Shown piece by piece: positions 51,017-58,974 of a stretch of 64,000 bases of DNA; the stretch's first letter is position 1; each line of letters opens with the position of its first letter. The notes under the pieces were generated by a model. The model saw only the letters and a list, made by a program, of their open reading frames with translations. It had not been told where the DNA came from and did not search any database. This DNA comes from DASVXQ01 sp046727955 (GTDB lineage: Bacteria; Actinomycetota; CALGFH01). The stretch lies in the NCBI GenBank assembly GCA_046727955.1, contig JBKPDO010000170.1, positions 1-64,000 on the forward strand, written 5' to 3'. Made by a program: the position numbers and the translations under genes.

Positions 51017-52371
51017 GGCTCGACCTCTGTCGGCTGGAAGTGGCCGCCGCAGTCGGCATGCCGGAAGCCGGTCAGGTCGGTTGTCCGCTCGACCCCGCAG
51101 CCGTCGCAGCGCCACACGGACCGCCCGACCGGCGACTGCGCGCCAAGGTTCAACACTGATGGCGCCGTGGCGCGTATTCCGTTCGGCGATGCTTCCGGCT
51201 CGCTGACCTGCGGTTTCTCCCCACTCGAATACGCGCCATCGGGTGCGCTGTTAGTGGCGGCGCGTATTCCCGGGCGCTTGTTCGGCAGTGACCACCAGGA
51301 CGGCCCGCGCCCACGCCTGCCCGGCGCGGGCCGCCGCTCCACCTCGACCTGGAGCGACTCGCTGGCGCGCTGCACGGTCCGCCAGGCAAGCCCCCGAGCC
51401 TCGGCAAGGTCACGCAGGTCCTCCGCCGGCCGTGGTCCGCCGGCGAGCTGCTCGGCCAGGAACGTCTCGGCGCGGTCCTGCTCGGGTGAGGGCCGGTCGA
51501 CCGAGTGGCCGAGCAGACCCTCTGCCGTGTGGCTGGTGGCGCCCTCCCATACCACCCGGGCGGTGTCGTAGAGGTCGTCGCCGACGATGCGGTAGGCGAG
51601 GCTTGCCGGCTTGGCGGCCAGGTTCGACTTGGAGACGGCCAGCACGCGGCGGGTGTCGGTCTCGTCGTCGGGGTCGGGCGCGACGAGCAGGCCGGCGCGC
51701 GCGGCGCCGACGATCCCGATCGAGCCGCCGCCCCTGTACAGCGGGTTCGCGCTAGGCATCTTGTTCAGGTGGCGGACCACCAGCACGGCGACGCCGGTCG
51801 ACTCGGCGAGCAGCTTGAGGCGGTACAGGGCCCGCCGAACGTCCTGGTCCCGGTTGCTGTTGACCTCGGCGCCGAGGAAGGCCATCAGCGGGTCGACGAC
51901 CACCAGGCCGTAGCTGGCTTCGGCGGTGAGGTAGACCTCGATACGGTCGAGGTCGGCGGGGATCTCCACGGGCCGGGGGCCGCCGTCGTCGGTGACGTGG
52001 TCGACGATGTCCACCAGGTCGAGGTTCGCGCCGGCGACTTCCAGGCGTGGGCGGATGGTGTCGGCGACGCCGTCCTCGGCCGAGAGCAGCAGCACCTTCA
52101 TGGGTTCGTCGGGGAGGTGGCCGTCCGGCATCGGCGAGGCGGTCGAGACCCGCCCGGTGAGGTCGATCGTGATCGTGGACTTGCCGAGGCTGGGGTCGCC
52201 GTCCAGCACGGTGAGCTTCCCGAAGGGGACGCGGCCGGGCCATAGCCAGCGGACGCGCTCGGGCTTCATGTCGGCGGCGCGGATGGTGGCGAGGCCGCGG
52301 GGGTCGCCGTTCGGGACGGTCGCGCCAGCGATGCCGTGACCAGGGTCCACGAAGGGGCTGTAGCCGCTCAC
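51013..52371 (-). CDS. RepA-like AAA ATPase / replicative helicase
   Basis: The 452-residue protein has Walker A DGDPSLGKST near residue 58 and Walker B YGLVVVDPLMAFLGAEVNSN near 160. VLVVRHLNKMP and RAGLLVAPDPDDETD follow, as in AAA_25/RepA-like hexameric ATPases of plasmids and phages. A winged-helix-like segment (DLAEARGLAWRTVQRASESL) and a CDGCGVERTTDLTGFRHADC zinc ribbon end it. It likely drives replication of the excised element. GTG start overlaps the upstream gene's stop. Confidence 0.85.
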   Translation of the reverse strand: MSGYSPFVDPGHGIAGATVPNGDPRGLATIRAADMKPERVRWLWPGRVPFGKLTVLDGDPSLGKSTITIDLTGRVSTASPMPDGHLPDEPMKVLLLSAEDGVADTIRPRLEVAGANLDLVDIVDHVTDDGGPRPVEIPADLDRIEVYLTAEASYGLVVVDPLMAFLGAEVNSNRDQDVRRALYRLKLLAESTGVAVLVVRHLNKMPSANPLYRGGGSIGIVGAARAGLLVAPDPDDETDTRRVLAVSKSNLAAKPASLAYRIVGDDLYDTARVVWEGATSHTAEGLLGHSVDRPSPEQDRAETFLAEQLAGGPRPAEDLRDLAEARGLAWRTVQRASESLQVEVERRPAPGRRGRGPSWWSLPNKRPGIRAATNSAPDGAYSSGEKPQVSEPEASPNGIRATAPSVLNLGAQSPVGRSVWRCDGCGVERTTDLTGFRHADCGGHFQPTEVEP

Positions 52372-52691
52372 TGACCACCTCCCGCCCTGCGCTCGAGCGC
52401 GTCGACGCGGCTGCGGAGCTGATCGACCTGGTAGCGCAGCGCGGCGTTCTCGAACAGCAGGTTGGCGGTGATGGATTGGAGTACCTCGACCTGCTCGGGC
52501 AGCACCAGGGCCTGGCGGACGTAGCCGCCGGCTAGCTCAAGCAGGGTGCGGGCGTGCTGCGCCTCGACCTGCTTGGCGTCCGGCTCGAATGGCGGGGCGC
52601 CGTCAGGGCCGGGTGCTATGCTTCGCTGGTCTAGGGGTTGTGTGGAGCGGCCGGGTGTGGGCGCCCGGCCGCTCTTGTTGTCTAAGGTCAT
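52368..52691 (-). CDS. Small coiled-coil protein upstream of the ATPase
   Basis: The 107-residue protein ends with a leucine-heptad helix (NAALRYQVDQLRSRVDALER). The first 20 codons lie over a strong GC hairpin (arms AGCGGCCGGG and CCCGGCCGCT, 52653 to 52680). The annotated ATG at 52691 may therefore not be the true start. It overlaps the ATPase gene by four bases. A helicase accessory role is a guess. Confidence 0.55.
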   Translation of the reverse strand: MTLDNKSGRAPTPGRSTQPLDQRSIAPGPDGAPPFEPDAKQVEAQHARTLLELAGGYVRQALVLPEQVEVLQSITANLLFENAALRYQVDQLRSRVDALERRAGGGQ

Positions 52692-52772
52692 GCGAGGCTC
52701 CAGTCGGGGGATCGGCCGGGGCGGGCGTGTCCTCGCTCACGCGCCGCCCCGGACAAACAGTCCGGGGTCGGG

Positions 52773-52964
52773 TCAGGCGGCGGGGGGTGCCTGGTCGGTG
52801 TGCTGCTCGATCCACGCCTCCACGTCAGAGAGCCGGTATCGCAGGAACCGCCGGCCCGACTTGATGGCGCGCGGACCGTATCCGCGGTAGCGCCACTGGT
52901 GAACGGTCTCGACCCGCACCCTGAACATCTCGGCCAGCTCCTCGGCCGTGAGCAGCCGCTCCAT
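52773..52964 (-). CDS. xis: Excisionase-like HTH protein
   Basis: The 63-residue protein has LLTAEELAEMFRVRVETVHQ, WRYRGYGPRAIKSGRRFLRY and RLSDVEAWIEQH, the HTH_17 fold of recombination directionality factors. I took the second ATG (52964) because AAAGGGG lies six bases before it. It is divergent from the integrase gene across a 115-base promoter region holding operator 2. Confidence 0.85.
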   Translation of the reverse strand: MERLLTAEELAEMFRVRVETVHQWRYRGYGPRAIKSGRRFLRYRLSDVEAWIEQHTDQAPPAA

Positions 52965-52996
52965 CTGCATCCCCTTTGCCTGCTGACTACTGCTAA

Positions 52997-53019
52997 CGAT
53001 CACTGATTAGTGGTGATCG
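52997..53019. promoter_or_regulatory. Element operator 2
   Basis: CGATCACTG, one base, TTAG, one base, then GGTGATC, with a trailing G, in the excisionase-integrase promoter region. It matches operator 1 at the XRE gene apart from a three-base gap and one substitution in the middle. Binding would cover both start regions. Confidence 0.7.
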
Positions 53020-53079
53020 GTAGAGTACCATAGAGCCGCGCTTCAATGGCGACTAGTCGAGCGAGGAGGCCAGGCGAGG

Positions 53080-54336
53080 ATGGCCCATGTCGAACGTCAC
53101 CACCGCAAGCCATGCGCCCGGGCCAGCTGCGTCCATGGCTTCACCAAGCACGCCAAGAGCGCCGAAGGCGCCTGCACCGTCGCCGGCTGCGCCTGCCCCC
53201 AATGGCGCGCGGCCGCAGGCGACCGCGGGACGTGGCGGGCACGCTGGCGCGACCCGGTCGGCAGAGAGCACGCCCGAACGTTCCGGCGCAAGCTCGACGC
53301 GGACAGGTACCTCGCCGAGGTCGAGCACGCCAAGCTCAAGGGCGCCTACGTCGACCCGAAGCTCGGCAGGACCCGCTTCGGCGAGCTGGCCGAGCGTTGG
53401 CACAACACCACCGCTGGCCTCAAGCCCTCGACGCGCCACGCCTACCGGGTCCTGCTCGACCTGCACGTGTTGCCGAGCTTCCGGGACGCGCCAGTCGCCC
53501 ACGTGGACCGGCTGGCGGTCAGCGAGTGGCTCGCCGCGCTGCTCGCCGGCGGGATGAGCGCAGCGCGGGCCCGTGATGCCTTCCAGGTCCTGTCGCTGGT
53601 GTTCGCCGCCGGGGTCGACGGCGGCCTGCTGGTCGCCAACCCGGCCAGTGGGGTCCGCCTCCCCAAGCTCTCCCCCACCGAGATGTGCTTTCTCGACCCG
53701 GGCGAGGTCGAGCGGCTTGCTGCAGCGATCGACCCGCGCTACCGGGTCCTGGTGAACACGGCCGCCTACTCGGGCGCCCGCTTTGGCGAGCTGGTTGCGC
53801 TGCGTGTCGGCCGCCTCGATCTGCTCCGCGGCACCTGCGAGATCGCCGAGTCCGCCACCGAGGTCAAGGGCCGGCTCGCGTGGGGCACCACCAAGAGCTA
53901 TGAGCGGCGCACGGTGCGGCTGCCGCGGTTCCTGTGCGAGGAGCTCGGCGCCCATCTCGCCGGCCAGCCTCACGAGCGCGCCGAGCTGGTGTTCGCCGCG
54001 CCAAAGGGCGGCCCGCTGCGGCACTCCGACTTTATCAAGCGGCAGTTCCGCCCGGCAGTGACCGCGGCCGGGCTGGACCCCAAGCTGCGCTTCCATGACT
54101 TACGACACTCGTGCGCGAGCCTGCTCATCCGCGAGGGCGCAAGCGTGAAGGCGGTACAGAAGACCCTCGGCCACAAGAGCGCCATGGTCACCCTCGACCG
54201 CTACGGGCACCTGTTCCCCGATGAGCTGGAGAGCGTCGCGGACAGGCTCGACCGTGCCCGCGCGCACGCGCTGACGGACCCAGGGCGGACCCAGCAGGCT
54301 CCGCCGGTCGCCCAGCTAGCTGGAAGGGTGCGTTGA
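53080..54336 (+). CDS. int: Tyrosine recombinase (element integrase)
   Basis: The 418-residue integrase has a Cys/His-rich N-terminus and a SAM-like core-binding domain (LAERWHNTTAGLKPSTRHAY). The catalytic domain has Arg in AAYSGARFGELVAL, HxxR in FHDLRHSCASLL, and His and Tyr in LGHKSAMVTLDRYGHLF. All key residues are present. It ends 17 bases before the right attachment site and overlaps the CPBP gene end by 21 bases. It acts with the excisionase-like protein in insertion and excision. Confidence 0.95.
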   Translation: MAHVERHHRKPCARASCVHGFTKHAKSAEGACTVAGCACPQWRAAAGDRGTWRARWRDPVGREHARTFRRKLDADRYLAEVEHAKLKGAYVDPKLGRTRFGELAERWHNTTAGLKPSTRHAYRVLLDLHVLPSFRDAPVAHVDRLAVSEWLAALLAGGMSAARARDAFQVLSLVFAAGVDGGLLVANPASGVRLPKLSPTEMCFLDPGEVERLAAAIDPRYRVLVNTAAYSGARFGELVALRVGRLDLLRGTCEIAESATEVKGRLAWGTTKSYERRTVRLPRFLCEELGAHLAGQPHERAELVFAAPKGGPLRHSDFIKRQFRPAVTAAGLDPKLRFHDLRHSCASLLIREGASVKAVQKTLGHKSAMVTLDRYGHLFPDELESVADRLDRARAHALTDPGRTQQAPPVAQLAGRVR

Positions 54337-54969
54337 CCTGGTGTTTTGCGTCGGCGTGGTCGGAGCGGCCAGGAAGGTCAGCAGGTCCCAGGCCGCGTGG
54401 CTGACGATCAGGGCGCTCATGGGCATGCCGGCGGCGGCGAGCGCCGACCAGTAGGCGCCAGCCACCCCGGCCGCGCCGAACAGCGTGAAATTGCCGGTGG
54501 CCACGTGCGCGCCCGCGTAGGCGACCGAGCCGGCCGCGGCCCCCGGCCAGCGGCCGAGGCGGCGGGCCAGCCGGGCGTTCACGAAGCCACGCCAGAACAG
54601 CTCCTCCGCCGGTCCGATCACCAGGACCAGCCTGGCGGCCAGCTCGGCCGGGCGGCCCAGCTCCCGCAGCCGGTAGACGCTGCCGATCTCTTCACCGCCC
54701 CTGGGGAGCAGACGGCGCACCAGCCGGTCGCCGAGCAGAAACACCCCGTACAGGCCAGCCGCCGACGCCAGCCCGGTCACCACGTCGCCGCCGCGCACGC
54801 GGGTACGGCGCAGCTCCGGCTCGCTGGCGAGCGCGAGGCTGCCGAGGCTGAGCCCGGTAGCGGTCATGCGCTGCCAGAAGACGTCGCGAGGGCCGCGGAA
54901 GGTGAGTGCGAACGCCGAGTACGCGGCGCCGAGGGCGGTTGCGAGCAGGGCGTCGCGTGGACGCCTCAC
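54316..54969 (-). CDS. CPBP-family intramembrane protease, C-terminus replaced by the element
   Basis: The 217-residue membrane protein has the CPBP motifs GPAEELFWRGFVNARLARRL (EExxxR), YAGAHVATGNFTLF (His) and SHAAWDLLTFL (His). The family cleaves or modifies membrane substrates. GTG 54969 overlaps the upstream stop as GTGA. The last 11 residues (TQNTRSTHPSS) come from the element rather than the original gene, whose end TTPNGNGPA lies at 31456. The motifs are unaffected, so activity is probably kept. Confidence 0.85.
   Translation of the reverse strand: MRRPRDALLATALGAAYSAFALTFRGPRDVFWQRMTATGLSLGSLALASEPELRRTRVRGGDVVTGLASAAGLYGVFLLGDRLVRRLLPRGGEEIGSVYRLRELGRPAELAARLVLVIGPAEELFWRGFVNARLARRLGRWPGAAAGSVAYAGAHVATGNFTLFGAAGVAGAYWSALAAAGMPMSALIVSHAAWDLLTFLAAPTTPTQNTRSTHPSS
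54353..54383. other. attR attachment site
   Basis: Right-hand copy of the 31-base repeat, inside the last codons of the CPBP gene. On the minus strand it encodes LLTFLAAPTT; beyond it the frame reads element DNA to a new stop at 54316. Confidence 0.8.
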
Positions 54970-55172
54970 TGCAGCGCCGCCGCGATCGCGATGCCGGCCA
55001 CCAGCAGGAACCCGAAGGCCGCGTAGGTGACCGCGTCGCGCTCGAAATAGCTGTCGTGCACCCACACGGAATCCAGCCCGGCTCGCCTTGCCTGCTCCGC
55101 CCATGCGACCGCGTCGGCGACGCTGCCCCGGGCGGCCAGCCCCAGCCCGACCGGCTTCGAGAGCTCCGCCAT
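54966..55172 (-). CDS. Truncated LLM-type oxidoreductase N-terminus fused to a membrane tail
   Basis: This 68-residue product opens ELSKPVGLGLAARGSVADAV, AWAEQARRAGLDSVWVHDSY, FERDAVTYA. That is the N-terminus of luciferase-like (LLM) F420/flavin oxidoreductases, normally about 300 residues or more. It then runs into a hydrophobic AFGFLLVAGIAIAAAL. A deletion joining two genes in frame is likely. GGAGG precedes the ATG. It is coupled to the CPBP gene by four-base overlap. Probably non-functional as an enzyme. Confidence 0.6.
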   Translation of the reverse strand: MAELSKPVGLGLAARGSVADAVAWAEQARRAGLDSVWVHDSYFERDAVTYAAFGFLLVAGIAIAAALQ

Positions 55173-55213
55173 CTTGTGCCCTCCTTCACAAGCTCGCTTC
55201 ATCGTAACCCCAT

Positions 55214-55276
55214 CGGCGGCCGGTGGCGGCCGGTGGCGGCACCCCGCGGGGCGGCCGGTGGCGGCACTCCGCGGGG
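55214..55276. repeat. GC-rich direct and inverted repeats before the MFS gene
   Basis: The unit gcggccggtggcggcac followed by a cccgcgggg-like palindrome occurs twice. It resembles the palindromic units seen in argB and near 57.0 kb in composition but not in exact sequence. Confidence 0.7.
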
Positions 55277-55378
55277 ATGCCAAGGCGACTGATCGGACCC
55301 CAGAGTGGCGGCGAGCAGCGGTCCGTGGTTCGCTCGCGTCTGACCTTGCCACCACCGAGACCACCGAGGCATCCCGAC

Positions 55379-56764
55379 GTGACCTTCAGCGGGTCGCCAC
55401 CGCCGGAGCGCGCCGCCCGGCCCACCAGCCAGCTACGCCTTTACAGCTGGCGCGACCCGGCCATCCTGGCCGCGGGCTGGTTCGCGCTCGCCGCGGGATT
55501 CGCGCAGTTTGGCTCCACGGCAGCGCTGGGCGACGTGGCCAAGGCCTTCGGCGCGTCCCAAGGAGGCGCGTCCATCGCCGCCCGCGTCGGCCTGTCTGGC
55601 ACCACCCTCGGCGTGGGGCTCGCCATCATCCGTATCGCCGCACTCGGCAGCCTCCCGCTGGCAGGGCTCGCGGACCGTATCGGGCGGCGCTGGACCCTGA
55701 TCGGCTGCGTCGCGCTGGGCCTCGCGTTCACCGCGTCCGCGGCGCTGAGCCCGTCGTTCTGGTGGTTCGTGGTGATCTTCGCGCTCGGCCGGCCCTTGCT
55801 GTCGGCGACCAACACGCTCGCGGGAGTGATCGCCGCCGAGGAGACCAGGAGCCGCGACCGGGTCAAGGCGATCGCTCTGGTCGCCGCCGGGTACGCCGTC
55901 GGCGCCGGCCTTACCGCCCTGCTGCGCGGGGCGTTCGGCGACGCGCTCAGCTTCCGCGGCCTGTTCGCGCTCGCCCTAGTGCCGCTGGCGGCCATCCCCC
56001 TCGTGGCTTCCCGGCTCAGAGAGCCGGAGCGCTACCAGCGCCTGCGCACCGGCGCCGCGCTCGGGGTCGCAGCCGCGGACGCGGAGCCGGCGGCGGCGAA
56101 GGACCAGACGGGGGAGACCACTGGTGCGGGGAGAGCGAGCGGCGGGCTGCGGGCACTGTGGGTCGCGGGCCGGCTGCGCCCTGGCCTCCGGGGGCGGCTG
56201 TGGGTGCTCACCAGCCTCACCTTCACGTTCTCTTTCGTGAACGGTCCGGTTATCACCTTCGTGTTCGTTTATGCCGAGAACGCCCTGGGCATGGCGAAGT
56301 CGGCGACCGCGCTGATGGTGCTGGCGGCCGGGCCGCTCGGTCTGGTGGGGCTGCTCACCGGCCGCTGGGCTGCCGACACCGTGGGCCGGCGGCGGGCCGC
56401 GGGGGTCGCGCAGGCGCTCGTCGCCGTGGCCGGCGTGATCACCTACAGCGGCTCGCCGGCGGGTGCGGTCGGCGGTTACCTACTGGCCATCCTTGGCAGC
56501 GCGGCCTATGGTCCCGCCACCGCCGCGCTGACCGCCGAGCTGTTCCCGACCAGCGTGCGGGCCAGCGTCGCCGGCTGGTTGGGCGCTGCCCTGGCACTGG
56601 GCGCGGTGGCTGGGCTGGTCGCCTTCGGGACACTGGCCGACGCGCTGGACAGCTTCGCGCTCGGCGCCGCGGTGGTCTGCGCCCCAGCGGTCGTCGCCAG
56701 CCTGCTGTTCGCCCGCCTGCCCGAGACGGTCGGCCTGGAGCTGGAGCAGTCCGCGCCGGAGTGA
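55379..56764 (+). CDS. MFS transporter
   Basis: The 461-residue protein has about 12 membrane helices in two sets of six. The motif-A loop is LAGLADRIGRRWTLIG, and RWAADTVGRRRAAGVAQALV is its second-half partner. It should export or import a small molecule using the proton gradient. I took GTG 55379 (MTFSGSPPPERAARPT); homology begins after residue 20. The upstream open frame lies in repeats. A central loop of about 55 residues is unusually long and Ala/Gly/Thr-rich. Confidence 0.8.
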   Translation: MTFSGSPPPERAARPTSQLRLYSWRDPAILAAGWFALAAGFAQFGSTAALGDVAKAFGASQGGASIAARVGLSGTTLGVGLAIIRIAALGSLPLAGLADRIGRRWTLIGCVALGLAFTASAALSPSFWWFVVIFALGRPLLSATNTLAGVIAAEETRSRDRVKAIALVAAGYAVGAGLTALLRGAFGDALSFRGLFALALVPLAAIPLVASRLREPERYQRLRTGAALGVAAADAEPAAAKDQTGETTGAGRASGGLRALWVAGRLRPGLRGRLWVLTSLTFTFSFVNGPVITFVFVYAENALGMAKSATALMVLAAGPLGLVGLLTGRWAADTVGRRRAAGVAQALVAVAGVITYSGSPAGAVGGYLLAILGSAAYGPATAALTAELFPTSVRASVAGWLGAALALGAVAGLVAFGTLADALDSFALGAAVVCAPAVVASLLFARLPETVGLELEQSAPE

Positions 56765-57086
56765 CCCGCGGCCGGGCCCCTGGTGCTCCGGTTCTGGTCC
56801 CTCGACCTGTGCGACGCCGTCAACCAACGTCGAGCAGCGGCACCCGGATGACGATGGCACAGGCGCTCTTGGGGGGCCGTGGCCAGTTAGCGGTGGGCTC
56901 GTCCCGGCAAGCCGCCTCCTCACGGTTCCCCATGGCACAGGCCGCTCTTGGGGGCCGTGGGGGGAGCTCGCTCCCCCCACATGGATCGATCTGCCCGGCG
57001 CGCGAAGCGCGCGCCCTGGGGGGAGCGAGCTTCCCCCACGTGGATCGAGGACCGCCACGAGCAGAGCTGTCATGTAGCCAGCCGGC
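56765..57086. repeat. Repeat-filled gap with paired palindromic units
   Basis: ATGGCACAGG...TCTTGGGGG...CCGTGG occurs at 56854 to 56882 and 56932 to 56960. GGGGGGAGC...CTCCCCCCAC with TGGATCG occurs at 56958 to 56988 and, slightly changed, at 57017 to 57047; GGGGGGAGCTCGCTCCCCCC is a perfect palindrome. No gene is seen. It could stop transcription of the converging genes. Confidence 0.75.
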
Positions 57087-57917
57087 TCAGCCGGACAGCA
57101 CAGTGTGGACTTCGGCGACCGGATAGCTGATGAGGGCGCTCGAGACCAGGCCGTCGACACGACCGACGTGACGGCCGTCCAGGAAGGCGTCGGCCGACCA
57201 GGCGACCTCGACGCGGATCTCGTAGCGACCGCGGCGCGTGTATGCATGGCCCTCGCCGAGAGAATCTGGCAGGCCGGTTGCGATGCTCGAGCTGGCGGAC
57301 CCGTCGCCAAATTTCCAGCGGTATTCCGTGACCTGGAACTCAGCGTGGATGGTCGATGCGCGCAACGGCAGGTCGACCGTTCGCGTTGTCACGCCGTCAC
57401 GCCGGAAATAGCCGGCGAGATTGGCCAGGCCGCGATCGGTCGGCGTGGCGTGGATGCTGCCGCCGGGCAGTTTGACGGCGCGCACCGCCGTGAGCACCTG
57501 TGCCGCCGAGATCCCCGGCCCCGCGTGGGCCTGGACGAGGCGCATGCAGGCGGCCCGCGCCATCGCTGCGCGGCCGCCAGGCTGGCGCGGGGTGCGCAGG
57601 ACGAAGTGCAGCCCGGCGCCCCGGCACGGCGTCGCCGAGCATAGGCCCGCCTCCGCCGGCACCCCGTTGACGGAGCACATCACCTCGTCGGTGTAGGAGG
57701 GCGCCGCACTGGTCCGCGCCGAGCGCGGCGGCGCCTGGCAGGTGGCGGCGGAGCGGCCAGAGACCACGCCGACGTCGCCCGAGCCGGCCAGATCGACCTC
57801 GACCCCGCGGCTCTGGCACGAGACCGCCCGGACCGGGCTGGGCGCAGCCACGGTCGAGCCGGCGGCGATCAGAACCGCGAGCAGACCACCCGCCACGCGC
57901 ACGAGAACCGCCCTCAT
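57087..57917 (-). CDS. Exported protein with a PKD-like beta domain
   Basis: The 276-residue protein starts MRAVLVRVAGGLLAVLIAAG STVAAPSPVRA, a signal peptide. Several cysteines (CQAPPRS, CSVNGVPAEAGLCSATPC) lie near the middle. TEYRWKFGDGSASSS and HAYTRRGRYEIRVEVAWSAD are the PKD-like motifs (W.FGDG...H.Y...G.Y.V.V). It overlaps the preceding membrane-protein gene by four bases and is likely secreted or surface bound. No enzyme motif is seen. Confidence 0.65.
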   Translation of the reverse strand: MRAVLVRVAGGLLAVLIAAGSTVAAPSPVRAVSCQSRGVEVDLAGSGDVGVVSGRSAATCQAPPRSARTSAAPSYTDEVMCSVNGVPAEAGLCSATPCRGAGLHFVLRTPRQPGGRAAMARAACMRLVQAHAGPGISAAQVLTAVRAVKLPGGSIHATPTDRGLANLAGYFRRDGVTTRTVDLPLRASTIHAEFQVTEYRWKFGDGSASSSIATGLPDSLGEGHAYTRRGRYEIRVEVAWSADAFLDGRHVGRVDGLVSSALISYPVAEVHTVLSG

Positions 57918-58567
57918 GGCTCGCCTCCCTCGAGGAGCGACGCGTCGCCGAGCAGCCACTGGCCGCCAGGCTCGGGCTGCACCAGCAGAAATCGGTAGCG
58001 CTGGCGCGCGGCCGCGACCGCACGGATGAGCGTGCCGTCCTCGCGCTCGATCCGGAACGCTCGCGAGCTGAACAGCGCGATCACGATCCACATCCGCTCG
58101 GTCAGGCGCTCCAGGCTCAGCGGCTCGACAGCGATCACGCGAGCGCGCCAGACCGCCCGATCCACCAGGAGCCGGGCGATCGCCGCCCGCCCACTCCGCA
58201 GGCAGGCGCAGTCCGCGGTGTAGACCGTCTCGAGCAGGCGGATGTCTCGCCGCGCGAATGCCTGCTCGCGGATGCCGAGGATCTCTCGCAGGCGCGCAGC
58301 GACGCCGGCGCGGGCATCGAGTCCTGTGGAAGGCGTGGCGGCCGACCTGGGGGAGCCGGTCGCTGGAGGAGAGGCGGGGGAGGGGCCGTTCAGGTCGTTG
58401 CGGTTGAGGCTGCTCGGGCCGTCCAGGTGGTCGGGTCCCGCGGGGGCGCGGAGCGCGAGCGTGACGAGCCCGATGAGCAGCGCCAGCGCCGCGCCCAAGA
58501 GGGTGGGCGCACGGGCGCGGGCGGCGCGTCGCGCGGCAGGGCTGGGTTCATCTTCGATTGACGACAT
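57914..58567 (-). CDS. Single-pass membrane protein with NTF2-like exterior domain
   Basis: The 217-residue product has one membrane helix (TLLGAALALLIGLVTLALRA) and a proline-rich linker. An exterior domain with ILGIREQAFARRDIRLLETV, YTADCACLRSGRAAIARLLV and YRFLLVQPEPGGQWLLGDAS follows. This looks like an NTF2-like fold as in Mce-associated or secretion-linked proteins. It forms an operon with the PKD protein gene (ATGA overlap). Function unknown. Confidence 0.6.
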   Translation of the reverse strand: MSSIEDEPSPAARRAARARAPTLLGAALALLIGLVTLALRAPAGPDHLDGPSSLNRNDLNGPSPASPPATGSPRSAATPSTGLDARAGVAARLREILGIREQAFARRDIRLLETVYTADCACLRSGRAAIARLLVDRAVWRARVIAVEPLSLERLTERMWIVIALFSSRAFRIEREDGTLIRAVAAARQRYRFLLVQPEPGGQWLLGDASLLEGGEP

Positions 58568-58974
58568 CGTCCACCTCGTGGCATGGGGGAGGCTCGCTAC
58601 CAACGAGAGGCCGAATGCTATTGCCGGTCCGTCCCGCACACAACCAGCCGGCGCGAGAATGTGGACAACGGATCGGATCGCCGTCGCGCGGAGTCCGCGA
58701 GCCGCCACCGCGGCACCCGGGGGCACCCCAGGCTCGGGGCACCCCAGGCTCGGGGCACCCCGAGCCGGGCATCCCAGGCCGAGGCATCCCGAGCCGAGGC
58801 ATCCCGAGCCGAGGCATCCCGAGCCGAGGGCATCCCGGGGCGCCCCCGGGGGACCCAGCACGGACATTAAGGAGATCTCCGGAGGCATCCTGGCCCACCG
58901 ACCGATTAGGATCGGTAGCTGCGCCGCTCGCATGCTGGTCGCTCAAGCCGGGAGTGGCCCGAGCTGAGAGGGGT
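58568..58974 (+). repeat. 15-base tandem repeats in the gap before the large Cys-cluster gene
   Basis: At about 58722 to 58838 a 15-base unit recurs (gcaccccaggctcgg, later gcatcccgagccgag), seven or eight times, with steady drift. The frame over it is open but reads as low-complexity HPEPGIPG-like peptide. I consider it non-coding. The rest of the gap holds no gene I can support; a GAGAGGGG site precedes the ATG at 58975. Confidence 0.8.

Larger units (their letters stand above)
31478..54383. mobile_element. 22.9-kb integrative element inserted in a CPBP protease gene
   Basis: It is bounded by a 31-base direct repeat with one mismatch (31478 to 31508 and 54353 to 54383). The left copy reads on into a natural C-terminus and stop; the right copy is the live gene's last codons, after which the reading frame enters element DNA. 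The tyrosine recombinase gene lies 17 bases inside the right end with an excisionase-like gene next to it. Replication ATPase, WhiB, DUF2637 and wall-hydrolase genes resemble actinobacterial integrative elements. No FtsK-like translocase, relaxase, capsid or terminase gene was seen, so it may be mobilised by a helper or be defective. Confidence 0.8.

Noticed and set aside
52653..52680. A transcription terminator between the excisionase and ATPase genes
   Set aside because: The hairpin is strong but lies in the minus-strand coding frame and the tail is only CTTGTTG on the opposite strand; it instead casts doubt on the start of the small gene.
31478..54383. A complete prophage
   Set aside because: No capsid, portal, terminase, tail or holin gene was found; the wall hydrolases are membrane anchored and fit a transfer role.
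58722..58838. CRISPR array
   Set aside because: The repeats are 15 bases in direct tandem without spacers and no cas genes are near.
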